NCBI GenBank assembly: GCA_001423545.1
Contig: LMOK01000003.1
Coordinates: 868,001-932,000, forward strand
Reading direction: 5' to 3'
From: Orlajensenia sp001423545
GTDB taxonomy: Bacteria; Actinomycetota; Actinomycetes; Actinomycetales; Microbacteriaceae
DNA: 64,000 nt
Made by a program: the position numbers and the translations under genes. This document shows, in pieces, positions 1-8,106 of the stretch. Below the pieces are notes generated by a model that saw nothing but the letters and a program-made list of their open reading frames with translations, did no database searches and had not been told where the DNA came from. Each line of letters begins with the position of its first letter. Position 1 is the first letter of the stretch.

Positions 1-2
1 CC

Positions 3-440
3 CTCTGGGATCGCGTTCTCGAGGTGAACCTCTCGAGCCAGTTCGTGCTCACCCAAGCCGTGGCGAACGGGATGCTCGCGCGAGGTCGCGGCAAGATCAT
101 CTTCACCGCGAGCCTGCTGAGCTTCCAAGGCGGCATCAACGTTCCGGGCTACGCGGCGGCGAAGTCCGGCGTGGCCGGCCTCGTGAAGGCCCTCGCCAAC
201 GAGTGGACGGCCCGAGGCATCACCGTGAACGGCATCGCCCCCGGCTACATCGCGACCGACAACACACAGGTTCTGCGGGCGGATGCCGATCGCTCGCGCG
301 CCATCCTCGATCGCATCCCCGCCGGGCGGTGGGGTGACGCAGAGGACATCGCCGGGGCCACGGTGTTCCTGGCCGCACCGGCCTCGGACTACGTGTCGGG
401 CATCGTGCTCCCCGTCGACGGCGGATGGCTCGGACGATGA
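3..440 (+). CDS. SDR-family dehydrogenase, 5' partial (KduD-like)
   Basis: C-terminal part of a short-chain dehydrogenase/reductase; the Rossmann nucleotide-binding end lies left of the window. The open frame runs back to base 3 and reads WDRVLEVNLSSQF, a typical mid-SDR segment, so the GTG at 24 is an internal Val and not a start. The active-site YxxxK appears as YAAAKSG, preceded by the catalytic-Ser strand (IIFTASLLS), and the end VLPVDGGW is the usual SDR C-terminus. KDPG aldolase and KDG kinase follow in overlapping frames. This suggests 2-deoxy-D-gluconate 3-dehydrogenase or a related keto-deoxy-sugar dehydrogenase; the exact substrate is inference. Confidence 0.88.
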   Translation, partial: LWDRVLEVNLSSQFVLTQAVANGMLARGRGKIIFTASLLSFQGGINVPGYAAAKSGVAGLVKALANEWTARGITVNGIAPGYIATDNTQVLRADADRSRAILDRIPAGRWGDAEDIAGATVFLAAPASDYVSGIVLPVDGGWLGR

Positions 441-1045
441 GCATCACCGGCCAGCGCATCGTGCCCGTGATCGTCATCGACGACCCCGGACTCGCTCCCG
501 ACCTCGCCTCCGCCCTGCTGCGCGGAGGCATCGGCTGTGCCGAGATCACCCTGCGCACCGAGGCCGGCCTCCGCGCCATCGAGGCCGCTTCCGACGTTCA
601 TGACTTCACCGTGGGCGCGGGCACCGTGCTCACGGCCGCCGACGTCGATCGGGTTGTGGATGCCGGTGCCCGTTTCGTGGTGAGTCCGGGCCTCGCCGAC
701 GACGTGGTCGAGCGGGCCATCGAGCTCGGCGTCGACGTGCTGCCCGGGGTCGCCACCGCCACCGAGGTGCAGCGCGCGATCCGATTCGGGCTCGATCGGC
801 TGAAGCTCTTCCCGGCCGGGCCGCTGGGCGGCCTCGACCTCATCCGCGCCCTCGCCGGCCCCTTCCCCGGGGTGCGCTTCCTCCCGAGCGGCGGCGTCAC
901 CCCGGAGAACGCGCGGGACTACCTCGCCTCGCCGGCCGTCTTCGCCGTGAGCGGCAGCTGGATGGCCACGCGGGAGCTCATCGCGGCCCGCGACTTCGAC
1001 GAGATCGCCCGGCTCAGCCGCGCGGCGACCGAGCTGGTGCCGTGA
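437..1045 (+). CDS. eda: 2-keto-3-deoxy-6-phosphogluconate (KDPG) aldolase
   Basis: Class I aldolase of the Eda family, splitting KDPG into pyruvate and glyceraldehyde 3-phosphate in the cytoplasm. The roughly 200-residue length fits. Family motifs are visible: EITLRTEAG with the catalytic Glu, VGAGTVL, FVVSPG, the Schiff-base region FGLDRLKLFPAGPLGG with its Lys, and the phosphate-binding FLPSGGVTPEN. ATG at 437 overlaps the SDR stop (ATGA), implying translational coupling, and is preferred to the in-frame ATG at 425 inside the upstream gene. The kinase that makes its substrate follows directly. Confidence 0.93.
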   Translation: MSITGQRIVPVIVIDDPGLAPDLASALLRGGIGCAEITLRTEAGLRAIEAASDVHDFTVGAGTVLTAADVDRVVDAGARFVVSPGLADDVVERAIELGVDVLPGVATATEVQRAIRFGLDRLKLFPAGPLGGLDLIRALAGPFPGVRFLPSGGVTPENARDYLASPAVFAVSGSWMATRELIAARDFDEIARLSRAATELVP

Positions 1046-2049
1046 TGGCCGGGCTCACCGAAGCTCCGGGCGCCGCGGCGGAGGCTGCGGCATCCGCCGT
1101 TCTCACCCTCGGCGAAGGGCTGGGCGTTCTGCGCACCCGCGAGATCGGCTCGCTGGCCCACCTCGGCGATCTCGCCGTCGGCACGGGCGGAGCTGAGGGC
1201 AACGTCGCCATCGGCCTCGCCCGGCTCGGAACCCCCGTCACCTGGCTCGGCCGCGTGGGCGACGACGGCCTCGGCCGCCGCATCGTGCGGGAGCTCCGCG
1301 CCGAGGGCGTGACGGTCGTGGCGCCGGTCGACCCGACGGCCGCGACCGGCCTGCTCATCAAGGAGTCCCCGTCGGCCGGGCGCACCGCGGTCACCTACTA
1401 CCGCGCGGGCAGCGCCGGGAGCCGCCTGAGCCGCAGCGACCTCGACGCCGTCGACATCGCCGACTTCGCGCTGTTGCACATCACGGGCATCACCCCCGCG
1501 CTGTCGCCGACCGCGCGAGCGACCATCGACGCCGTTCTCGATCGGGCGACGGATGCCGGCATCCCCGTCTCCTTCGACGTCAACCACCGCTCAGCGCTGT
1601 GGGCTGGCCACGGGGGCGGCGAGGCCGCCGCCGAGACCTATCGTTCCCTCGCCGCACGCAGCAGCATCGTGTTCGCCGGAGCCGATGAGGCGGCGCTGGT
1701 GACGGGCCTCGCCCCCGACGACCCCGAGGCTCTGGCGCGAGCACTCGCCGCGCTCGGGCCGGCCGAGGTGGTGGTGAAGCTCGGCGAGCGCGGTGCCGTC
1801 GCGCTCTGCGACGGCGACCTCACGGGGCGATCCGCCGTGGCGGTCCCGGTCGTCGACACCGTCGGCGCCGGAGACGCCTTCGTTGCGGGCTACCTGGCCG
1901 AACTCCTGCGCGGAGGCAGCGTGGCGGATCGCCTCGACCTCGCCGTGCGCACGGGAGCCGCGGCGTGCCTGCACCCGGGCGACTGGGAGGGCTTCCCGTC
2001 GCGGGCCGAGCTGGCGCGCCCCGACGGAGCAGACCCCGTCAGCCGGTGA
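1042..2049 (+). CDS. kdgK: PfkB-family sugar kinase, probable 2-keto-3-deoxygluconate kinase
   Basis: Ribokinase/PfkB-family kinase of 335 residues. The N-terminal signature GGAEGNVAIGLARLG (here TGGAEGNVAIG) binds the sugar. The C-terminal signature DTVGAGDAFVAGY contains the anion hole and catalytic Asp. The GTG start overlaps the eda stop by four bases (GTGA). With a keto-deoxy dehydrogenase and KDPG aldolase immediately upstream, phosphorylation of 2-keto-3-deoxygluconate to KDPG is the most economical role. Fructokinase-like activity cannot be excluded from sequence alone. Confidence 0.87.
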   Translation: MMAGLTEAPGAAAEAAASAVLTLGEGLGVLRTREIGSLAHLGDLAVGTGGAEGNVAIGLARLGTPVTWLGRVGDDGLGRRIVRELRAEGVTVVAPVDPTAATGLLIKESPSAGRTAVTYYRAGSAGSRLSRSDLDAVDIADFALLHITGITPALSPTARATIDAVLDRATDAGIPVSFDVNHRSALWAGHGGGEAAAETYRSLAARSSIVFAGADEAALVTGLAPDDPEALARALAALGPAEVVVKLGERGAVALCDGDLTGRSAVAVPVVDTVGAGDAFVAGYLAELLRGGSVADRLDLAVRTGAAACLHPGDWEGFPSRAELARPDGADPVSR

Positions 2050-2084
2050 CAGGGCCGGCAGAGAGGGCCGGCAGCGGCTGAGCG

Positions 2085-2462
2085 TCAGGCCGCCTGCGAC
2101 ACCGCCGGGATCTCGGTGACGGAGTGGTACACCGGCAGGCCGCGCTCGCGAGCGATCGCCACGTCCTGATCGGCGCCGGCCGAAGCGCCCGGAAGTCGCA
2201 GCACGGCATCGCAGTGCTGCAGCAGCCGCTCGGCCGTCGGGTACATGATCCCCGCGGCGATCGGATCGGCCACACTCGATCCTCCAGCCCCGCGCAGAAC
2301 GGGAAGCGCCACCCATTCGCCGATCATCGGGATGTGCCCGGCCGAGAAGATCGGCCACGCGGCCTCCTCGAGGCGGGCCAGGTTGGCGGCGAGGGCGGCG
2401 GGCTGGTCGTCGGTGCCCGAGCGGTACGGTCCGGCGATGAGGATGAGCAGTGGTCGAGTCAT
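2085..2462 (-). CDS. DUF4406-like nucleotide-hydrolase-fold protein
   Basis: A 125-residue cytoplasmic protein resembling the DUF4406 / nucleoside 2-deoxyribosyltransferase-like fold: an N-terminal strand then GPYRSG, a central D/E-containing segment, and a C-terminal GLPVY strand. Enzymatic role unknown. It is divergent from the DeoR regulator across 48 bp. On the minus strand TTGTTT and TATAGT, 18 bp apart, sit so that transcription would begin about at its ATG, and no Shine-Dalgarno precedes the ATG. The mRNA may therefore be leaderless. The middle TGTTT repeat of the proposed operator overlaps its -35, suggesting control by the neighbouring regulator. Confidence 0.68.
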   Translation of the reverse strand: MTRPLLILIAGPYRSGTDDQPAALAANLARLEEAAWPIFSAGHIPMIGEWVALPVLRGAGGSSVADPIAAGIMYPTAERLLQHCDAVLRLPGASAGADQDVAIARERGLPVYHSVTEIPAVSQAA

Positions 2463-2468
2463 GACATC

Positions 2469-2498
2469 ACTATAATGGGCATAAACACGCTTAAACAA
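2469..2498 (-). promoter_or_regulatory. Candidate promoter of DUF4406 gene (leaderless)
   Basis: Minus strand: TTGTTT (2498-2493), 18-bp spacer, TATAGT (2474-2469), then six bases to the ATG at 2462. The expected transcription start falls on or next to the start codon. Confidence 0.5.
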
Positions 2499-2507
2499 GG
2501 AGAAACA
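2471..2507 (+). promoter_or_regulatory. TATAAT -10 and triple AAACA operator upstream of DeoR regulator
   Basis: TATAAT at 2471-2476 is a consensus -10 for the regulator, with no good -35. Downstream are three AAACA pentamers (TGTTT on the other strand) at 2483-2487, 2493-2497 and 2503-2507. They are spaced exactly 10 bp, one DNA turn, covering the expected start site and the AAGGAG ribosome site at 2497-2502. TGTTT repeats are typical DeoR/GlpR-family operator elements, so autoregulation is the likely purpose. Confidence 0.6.
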
Positions 2508-2510
2508 CGC

Positions 2511-3266
2511 ATGCTGGCTGCTGAACGACGCGACTTCCTCGTGGCGCGGCTCGAACGCGACGGCAAGATCGTGGCGAAGGACCTGGCGCGTGAGCTGGGC
2601 ATCTCCGACGACAGCATGCGCCGCGATCTCCGTGACCTCGCGGCCGCCGGACTCTCGCAACGCGTGTACGGCGGAGCCCTCCCCGTCTCGCCGGCGATCG
2701 CCGACTACGCCACCCGCGGGACCATCTCCGTGGATGCGAAGGCGCGCATCGGCCGGGCTGCGGCCGAGCTGATCCGTCCGGGCGCGACCGTCATCCTCGA
2801 TGGCGGCACGACGGCCCTCGCCGTCGCCCGGGCGCTGCCCGGCGACCTGCGCGCCACCATCGTCACGCACAGTCCGACCGTCGCGAGCGCGCTGATCCAC
2901 CTGCCCGACATCGAGATCTTCATGATCGGCGGACGGGTGTTCAAGCACTCGGCCGTGACGAGCGGCGCGGCGGCGGCAGAGGCGGCGGCCGGGGTGAACG
3001 CCGATCTGTTCCTCCTCGGCGTCACGGGCGTGCACGCCGAGGAGGGTCTCACCACCGACGACGCCGACGAGGCCGCGATGAAGCGACTCCTGTCCCGTCG
3101 GTCGGCCGAGACCTGGGTGCTCGCGAGTTCCGAGAAGATCGGTGCGGCTTCGCGGTTCGCCGTGCTCGCCCTGAGCGAGGTGGCGGGCGTGATCACGGAT
3201 GCCGCCGACGACGACCCGACAGTGACCGACCTCCGCGGTCGCGGCCTCGAGGTGCTCTCGGCCTGA
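2511..3266 (+). CDS. DeoR/GlpR-family transcriptional regulator
   Basis: A 251-residue repressor. The N-terminal DeoR helix-turn-helix is clear: ERRDFLVARLERDGKI, then VAKDLARELGISDDSMRRDLRDL. The C-terminal sugar-phosphate sensor (DeoRC) domain has DGGTTALAVARAL and a GGRVFKHSAVTSG segment. ATG at 2511 is preceded by AAGGAG eight bases away and is the only start giving a normal DeoR N-terminus. Position between the KDG genes and the aldehyde dehydrogenase suggests a sugar-phosphate-sensing regulator; its effector is unknown. Confidence 0.9.
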   Translation: MLAAERRDFLVARLERDGKIVAKDLARELGISDDSMRRDLRDLAAAGLSQRVYGGALPVSPAIADYATRGTISVDAKARIGRAAAELIRPGATVILDGGTTALAVARALPGDLRATIVTHSPTVASALIHLPDIEIFMIGGRVFKHSAVTSGAAAAEAAAGVNADLFLLGVTGVHAEEGLTTDDADEAAMKRLLSRRSAETWVLASSEKIGAASRFAVLALSEVAGVITDAADDDPTVTDLRGRGLEVLSA

Positions 3267-3318
3267 GAGCCGCCGCGACCCGAGGGCCGCCCCGTCGAGC
3301 GATGCGTCGAACGTCCCG

Positions 3319-4860
3319 TCAGTCCGTGACCAGCTTTCCGTCGATGCGTCGCGGGATGCCCGTCGCCTCATCGCGCAGGTCCGTCGGCAGCAGGGCGGCG
3401 GGGGCGTCCTGGAACGCCAGCGGGCGCAGGAACCGGCGGATGGCGCTGACGCCCACGGAGGTGTGCTGCGAGTTCGTCGCCGGCCACGGTCCACCGTGGT
3501 GCTGCGCCCACGACACCCGCACGCCGGTCGGATAGCCGTCGAAGACGATGCGCCCGACGCGCGGCGCGAGATCGCGCATCAGGATGCCGACGGCCTCGAG
3601 CTCGTCGTCCTCGCTGTGGATCGTCGCGGTCAGCGAGTCGGGCACGGCGTCGAGGGCGCTCAGAAATTGCGCGGCATCGTCGTACCGCGCTACCACCAGC
3701 AGGGGCCCGAAGGCCTCCTCGGCGACATCGGCGGTCAGCTCTGCGGCGTCGAGGCCGAGCACCGTCGGAACTCCGGTGAAGCCGTCGGCGGCGGTGCCGC
3801 CGGTCGCGAGCACGGACACCGGGCCCGAGTCGATGAGGCGCTGACGGATCTCGTCGAACGAGGTCGAGATGCGCTCGTTGAGCAGCACCGGAGCCGCGGC
3901 AGCCGCAGCCCTCTCGACCAGGCGCGCCACCAGCGCGTCGCCAGCGGTTCCCCGGGGCACGAAGGCCACGCCGGGCTTGGTGCAGAACTGCCCGCCGCCG
4001 AGCGTGAACGATCCGAACAGGCCGTCGGCGATCTCGGTGCCCCGAGCCGACGCAGCTCCGGCGGAGATGATGAGCGGGTTCAGGCTCGACAGCTCGCCGT
4101 AGAACGGGATGGGTTCCGGGCGGGCGGCGATGATCTCCATCAGAGCCTGTCCGCCTCCGAGGGAGCCGGTGAACCCGACGGCCGTGACGAGCGGATGCGC
4201 CACCAGCGTGCGGCCGGCTTCGGTGCCGAACACGATGCCGATCAGGCCGTCGGGGGCGCCGTACGCCGCGGCCGCCTCGGCGAGCACGGCGTGCGAGAGC
4301 ACCGAGGTCTCGAGGTGGGAGGAGTGCGCCTTGAGCACGACGGCGTTGCCTCCGGCGAGCGCCGAGGCGGTGTCTCCTCCGGCGACCGAGAAGGCGAACG
4401 GGAAGTTGCTCGAGCCGAACACGGCGACGGGGCCGATCGGCACCAGCATCCGGCGCAGCTCGGGGGCGGGCCCGAGCGCTGTGGCGCCGCCGTGGTCGAT
4501 CGTCACCTCGAGGTAGCCGCCGTCGCGGAGGGCCTCGGCGAACAGCCGGAACTGGAAGGCGCTGCGCGACACCTCCCCGTCGAGGCGTGCCGTGCCGAGT
4601 CCGGTCTCCCGGTCGGCGATGGCGACCAGCTCGGCCCGGCGGGCGTCGAGACCGTCGGCGAGGGCCTCGAGAAGACCGGCGCGCCAGCCGCGCTCGTTCC
4701 AGCGGGCGCGCTCGAAGGCGGCCTGCGCCGCCTGCACGGCGGCATCCGTCGCCTCGACCGAGGTCGGAGCCGTGCCGGTCGGGTGGGCCTCGCCCGTACG
4801 CGGGTCGGTGCTGACGAGGGTGCCGGCCAGAGTGCCGGCGGGGGTGTTCTGCGATGACAT
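3319..4860 (-). CDS. Aldehyde dehydrogenase (NADP+), ketoglutarate-semialdehyde type
   Basis: A 513-residue aldehyde dehydrogenase. Its features match the 2,5-dioxovalerate (alpha-ketoglutarate semialdehyde) dehydrogenase group: PIGPVAVFGSSNFPFAFSVAGGDTA in two visible parts, GFTGSLGGGQAL, the catalytic Glu in GELSSLNPL and the nucleophile Cys in GGGQFCTKPG. The start MSSQNTPAG at 4860 has a GGAAG site; the longer frame upstream lacks family sequence. It is the last gene of the operon, 14 bp after a FAH-family gene of the kind that yields 2,5-dioxopentanoate, so oxidation to 2-oxoglutarate is the expected final step. Confidence 0.88.
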   Translation of the reverse strand: MSSQNTPAGTLAGTLVSTDPRTGEAHPTGTAPTSVEATDAAVQAAQAAFERARWNERGWRAGLLEALADGLDARRAELVAIADRETGLGTARLDGEVSRSAFQFRLFAEALRDGGYLEVTIDHGGATALGPAPELRRMLVPIGPVAVFGSSNFPFAFSVAGGDTASALAGGNAVVLKAHSSHLETSVLSHAVLAEAAAAYGAPDGLIGIVFGTEAGRTLVAHPLVTAVGFTGSLGGGQALMEIIAARPEPIPFYGELSSLNPLIISAGAASARGTEIADGLFGSFTLGGGQFCTKPGVAFVPRGTAGDALVARLVERAAAAAAPVLLNERISTSFDEIRQRLIDSGPVSVLATGGTAADGFTGVPTVLGLDAAELTADVAEEAFGPLLVVARYDDAAQFLSALDAVPDSLTATIHSEDDELEAVGILMRDLAPRVGRIVFDGYPTGVRVSWAQHHGGPWPATNSQHTSVGVSAIRRFLRPLAFQDAPAALLPTDLRDEATGIPRRIDGKLVTD

Positions 4861-4874
4861 GGGTTCTTCCGGGT

Positions 4875-6077
4875 TCAGCGCAGCAGGCCGCGCGTGGTGA
4901 GGGATCGGTAGAGGGCGTCGATGCCGAAGGTCCACGGCGCCGCCTCGGTGCTCGAACGCACGCGGTTGACGAGGGCGCCGAGGCGGGGCTCCGCTATGCG
5001 CACGAGGTCGCCGTCGTGGTGGGTGAAGCCGCGGCCGGCCACGTCTCGGTCGTCGACCGGCGCGAACATCGTGCCGAGGTAGAGCACGAAGCCGTCGGGG
5101 TACTGGTGGTGTGCTCCCACGACCTGCTCGACGAGGTCGGCGGGGTCACGGCTGATGCGGGCGAGCTCGCTGTGGCCGTCGAGCCGGTAGCCGTCCTCGC
5201 CGTCGATCGAGAGGCGCACGACGGAGGCGCGCAGGGAGTCGAGGTCGTAGCTCGCGTCGAAGAGGCGCACGAACGGACCGACCGAGGCCGAGGCGTTGTT
5301 GTCCTTGGCCTTGCCGAGAAGCAGGGCACTGCGACCCTCGATGTCGCGCAGGTTCACGTCGTTGCCGAGGCTCGCCCCCACGATGCGCCCGTCGGAACTC
5401 ACCACGAGCACCACCTCGGGCTCCGGGTTGTTCCAGTGCGAGGCCGGGTGCACCCCCACGTCGACGAGCGGACCGACGGTCGAGAGCACCGGCCCCTTGG
5501 TGAACACCTCGGCGTCGGGGCCGATGCCGACCTCGAGGTACTGGCTCCACCAGCCGCGCTCCAGCAACAGGGCCTTGAGCGCCGAGGCCTCCTCCGACCC
5601 GGGGCGGAGCGCATCGAGCGAGCCTCCGATGGTCTCGAGGATCTCGGAACGGATGACGGCCGCGGCATCCTGATCGCCGCGAGCCCGCTCCTCGATCACC
5701 CGCTCGATCATCGACACCGGGAACGTGACCCCGGCCGCCTTGACCACGTGCAGGTCGATGGGCGAGAGCAGCCACGGGCGCGAATCGTCGCGGGTCTCGG
5801 GCGGGGTGTTGGCCGCGAGCTCGTCGAGGGTGCCGATCACGGTTCCGGATGCCGCCGCCATCGCCGCAGCAGGGTCGGCCTGCTCGGTCAGGACGTGCAT
5901 CGTGGCGAACGACGCCGACACGTCGACGACGCCGTCGGCGCGGATCGCCACCACCACGGGGCCGGAGTGGCCGGCGCGGCCCTGGGCGTCGGGGAGCCAG
6001 GCCCGGCCCGCGAGGGTGCCGGCGTAGCCGTCGTCGGGCAGCAGCCCGCTCGCATCCGTTGGCCATGTCGTGGTCAT
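4875..6077 (-). CDS. FAH-family protein, probable 2-keto-3-deoxy-aldonate dehydratase
   Basis: A 400-residue fumarylacetoacetate-hydrolase-fold protein. Metal-site residues lie in NPEPEVVLVV (Glu pair), and the conserved LGNDVNLRDIEG and LLLGKAKDNNAS follow. These strings resemble the 2-keto-3-deoxyarabonate dehydratase branch rather than true fumarylacetoacetase. The dehydratase product 2,5-dioxopentanoate is the substrate of the adjacent aldehyde dehydrogenase, which supports that reading. ATG at 6077 begins MTTTWPTDASG; a 65-bp gap separates it from the upstream enoyl-CoA hydratase gene. Substrate is inference. Confidence 0.8.
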   Translation of the reverse strand: MTTTWPTDASGLLPDDGYAGTLAGRAWLPDAQGRAGHSGPVVVAIRADGVVDVSASFATMHVLTEQADPAAAMAAASGTVIGTLDELAANTPPETRDDSRPWLLSPIDLHVVKAAGVTFPVSMIERVIEERARGDQDAAAVIRSEILETIGGSLDALRPGSEEASALKALLLERGWWSQYLEVGIGPDAEVFTKGPVLSTVGPLVDVGVHPASHWNNPEPEVVLVVSSDGRIVGASLGNDVNLRDIEGRSALLLGKAKDNNASASVGPFVRLFDASYDLDSLRASVVRLSIDGEDGYRLDGHSELARISRDPADLVEQVVGAHHQYPDGFVLYLGTMFAPVDDRDVAGRGFTHHDGDLVRIAEPRLGALVNRVRSSTEAAPWTFGIDALYRSLTTRGLLR

Positions 6078-6142
6078 GCTGCTCCAGTCGGTCGGGGTCG
6101 ATGGTTCGTGGTCGGCAGGGCGACAGTCCTGGTCGCGGACTG

Positions 6143-6925
6143 TCAACGCCGGTGGAAGGTGGCGGCGCGCTTCTCGGCGAAGGCGGCTCGGCCCTCGTCG
6201 GCGTCGGCCGTCGCGAAGGTGATGGTCTGCAGGTCGCGCTCGTAACGCAGGGCCTCCTCCTGCGTCATGTTGGCTGCGGCGCGCAGGTTGGCCTTGGCCG
6301 TCTCGGCGGCGATCGGAGGGCGCGTCGCGATGACGGCGGCGAGCTCCTGCGCCCGCCGCACGAGGAGGCCCGGCTCGACCAGTTCGCTCACGAGGCCCCA
6401 CCGGAGCGCCGTCTCGGCGTCGATCGGGTCGCCGGTCATCAGCATGACGGCGGCGTTCGACGGGCCGACCGAGTGGGAGAGGAAGGTGGCCATGCCCCCG
6501 CCGCCGATCCAGCCGAGCTTGATCTCGGGGGCTGCGAAGCTCGCCGTGGTCGAGGCCAGCCTGATGTCGCAGCTGAGCGCCGTCTCGAGGCCGCCGCCGA
6601 AGGCGTAGCCGTTGACCGCGGCGATGACGGGCTTGCGGCCGGCGCGGATGGCGTCGCAGTAGTCGGTGCGATTGCGGAAGTCCCACGGGGTGGCGTACGT
6701 GTCGAGGGTGCGGATGTCGGAGCCGGCGCAGAAGGCACGCTCGCCCTCGCCGGTCAGCACGATCGCGCGCACCTCGTCGGCGCCGTTGGCCCACTCGATC
6801 ACCTCGACCAGCGCATCCGACATCTCCTGGGTGACCGAGTTGAGCTTCGCCGGTCGGGCGAGCGTGATGGTGGCGACGTGACCGTCGACGGCCAGGCGGA
6901 TCTCGTCGCTCGAGGGGGTGATCAT
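6143..6925 (-). CDS. Enoyl-CoA hydratase/isomerase family protein
   Basis: A 260-residue crotonase-fold protein. The first oxyanion-hole segment is AFCAGSDIRTLD and the second is AAVNGYAFGGGLETALSCDIRLAS in two parts, both well conserved. The position equivalent to the second hydratase Glu lies in a SVGPSNAAVMLM stretch without an obvious Glu, so isomerase, hydrolase or lyase chemistry is as likely as hydration. ATG at 6925 overlaps the upstream stop by four bases. The CoA-transferase two genes upstream suggests that it acts on an acyl-CoA made inside this operon. Confidence 0.87.
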   Translation of the reverse strand: MITPSSDEIRLAVDGHVATITLARPAKLNSVTQEMSDALVEVIEWANGADEVRAIVLTGEGERAFCAGSDIRTLDTYATPWDFRNRTDYCDAIRAGRKPVIAAVNGYAFGGGLETALSCDIRLASTTASFAAPEIKLGWIGGGGMATFLSHSVGPSNAAVMLMTGDPIDAETALRWGLVSELVEPGLLVRRAQELAAVIATRPPIAAETAKANLRAAANMTQEEALRYERDLQTITFATADADEGRAAFAEKRAATFHRR

Positions 6926-8106
6926 GCGCGCGACCTCTCTGGGTTGGTGCTGGTGGGAACGGATGCGGTGCGGGCGGATGCCGCGAGCGAGTCGTACAGC
7001 GCGTCGATGCGGCCGAGCGCCGCGTCGATCTCGATGGGGCCGGCTCCCCCGACGAGGACCTCGCGCAGTACGGCCGAGGCGTGCGACTGGAACGGGATGT
7101 AGCCGGGCACCCGGGGGCGCACCCACGCGTCGGCCATGGTGCGCCGGGTGCGCCGGTAGAAGTCACCCGATGCCGCATTCACGCCGTCATCCGCCCACGC
7201 ACTCGCCAGGCTCGGCTGGCCCGCGTTCTGCGGGATGAAGCCGGCCTGCGTCGCCGGGTCGAAGAGCCCGGCGAGGTGCGCGATGAGGGCGGCATCCGGA
7301 ACACTCCGTCGGGTGATGGCGATGCCGGTTCCCCCGATGGTCGACCCGCGACGCCCGCCCACGACAGCGCTCGGCGCCTCCGCGAAACGCAGCGCCCCGG
7401 GGCCGGACGCGTAGTTCACGTAGCCGTATACCAGCGGGATGTAGGCGATGTCGCCGACCGACCGCATCCGTTCGAGAAGACCGATCGGGTTGAGAGGGGC
7501 GGATGCCTTCGGCGACGTGGCCGCGAGTTCGGCGAGCAGCGCGACGGCCTCGCGACCCGTCGCCCGCGACACGAACCCCGCACCGGGGAGGACGGCCGGC
7601 TCCTCGCCGAGCGCGACGCACACCGAGGCGAAGCTGAGCAGGGCGTGCGGACCCGCCAGGCTGAGTGCCACGGGAACCTCGGCGGCGAGCGCCACGACCT
7701 CGGGCCAGGTGGCCGGGGCGGTCTCGACGAGGTCGGGCCGGAACACGGCCACCTGCGTCGCGGCGTCGAGCGGGAGCGCCCGGGCCCGGCCGTCGACGAC
7801 GTAGGAGCTGAAGCTCGGTCCGACGCAGCCGGCCTCGAGCGCGTCGAGCAGGCCGGCGTCGAACACCTCGTCGACGGGCCTGATCGCGTCGGCCGCGATG
7901 GCGTCGCCCAGGTGCGGATGATCGAGAACGATCACGTCGTAGCGTGCGGCCAGCTCCTCGATGGGGGCGGATTCGAATCCCTCGAGCGGATGCGCGTCCC
8001 ACTCGATGAGAGCGCCTCCCCGCTGCGAGGTGGCATCGACCGCAGCCCGCTCCAGGGCGAGCCGCCCGCGCGGGTGGTCCCAGGTGAGGCCGCGGTACTG
8101 CGCCAT
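6922..8106 (-). CDS. Solute-binding-protein-like protein without signal peptide
   Basis: A 394-residue protein with the look of a carbohydrate ABC transporter substrate-binding fold: the segment YDVIVLDHPHLGDAI, a hinge region VYGYVNYASG, and a C-terminal helical block FIPFQSH as in sugar-binding proteins. Unlike the importer's own lipoprotein, it starts MAQYRGLTWDHPRGRLALE, with no hydrophobic leader and no lipobox Cys, so it is predicted cytoplasmic. It sits between a CoA-transferase (TGATG junction) and an enoyl-CoA hydratase (4-bp overlap). Role unknown; a cytosolic ligand-binding or substrate-channelling subunit is possible. Fold assignment is moderate. Confidence 0.68.
   Translation of the reverse strand: MAQYRGLTWDHPRGRLALERAAVDATSQRGGALIEWDAHPLEGFESAPIEELAARYDVIVLDHPHLGDAIAADAIRPVDEVFDAGLLDALEAGCVGPSFSSYVVDGRARALPLDAATQVAVFRPDLVETAPATWPEVVALAAEVPVALSLAGPHALLSFASVCVALGEEPAVLPGAGFVSRATGREAVALLAELAATSPKASAPLNPIGLLERMRSVGDIAYIPLVYGYVNYASGPGALRFAEAPSAVVGGRRGSTIGGTGIAITRRSVPDAALIAHLAGLFDPATQAGFIPQNAGQPSLASAWADDGVNAASGDFYRRTRRTMADAWVRPRVPGYIPFQSHASAVLREVLVGGAGPIEIDAALGRIDALYDSLAASARTASVPTSTNPERSRA

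Noticed and set aside
24..440. GTG at 24 as the SDR start
   Set aside because: The frame continues upstream with typical SDR residues, so the gene is cut by the window edge.
2050..2084. Direct repeat of GGCCGGCAG at 2053-2072 as a terminator
   Set aside because: The copies are in the same direction and do not form a stable stem.
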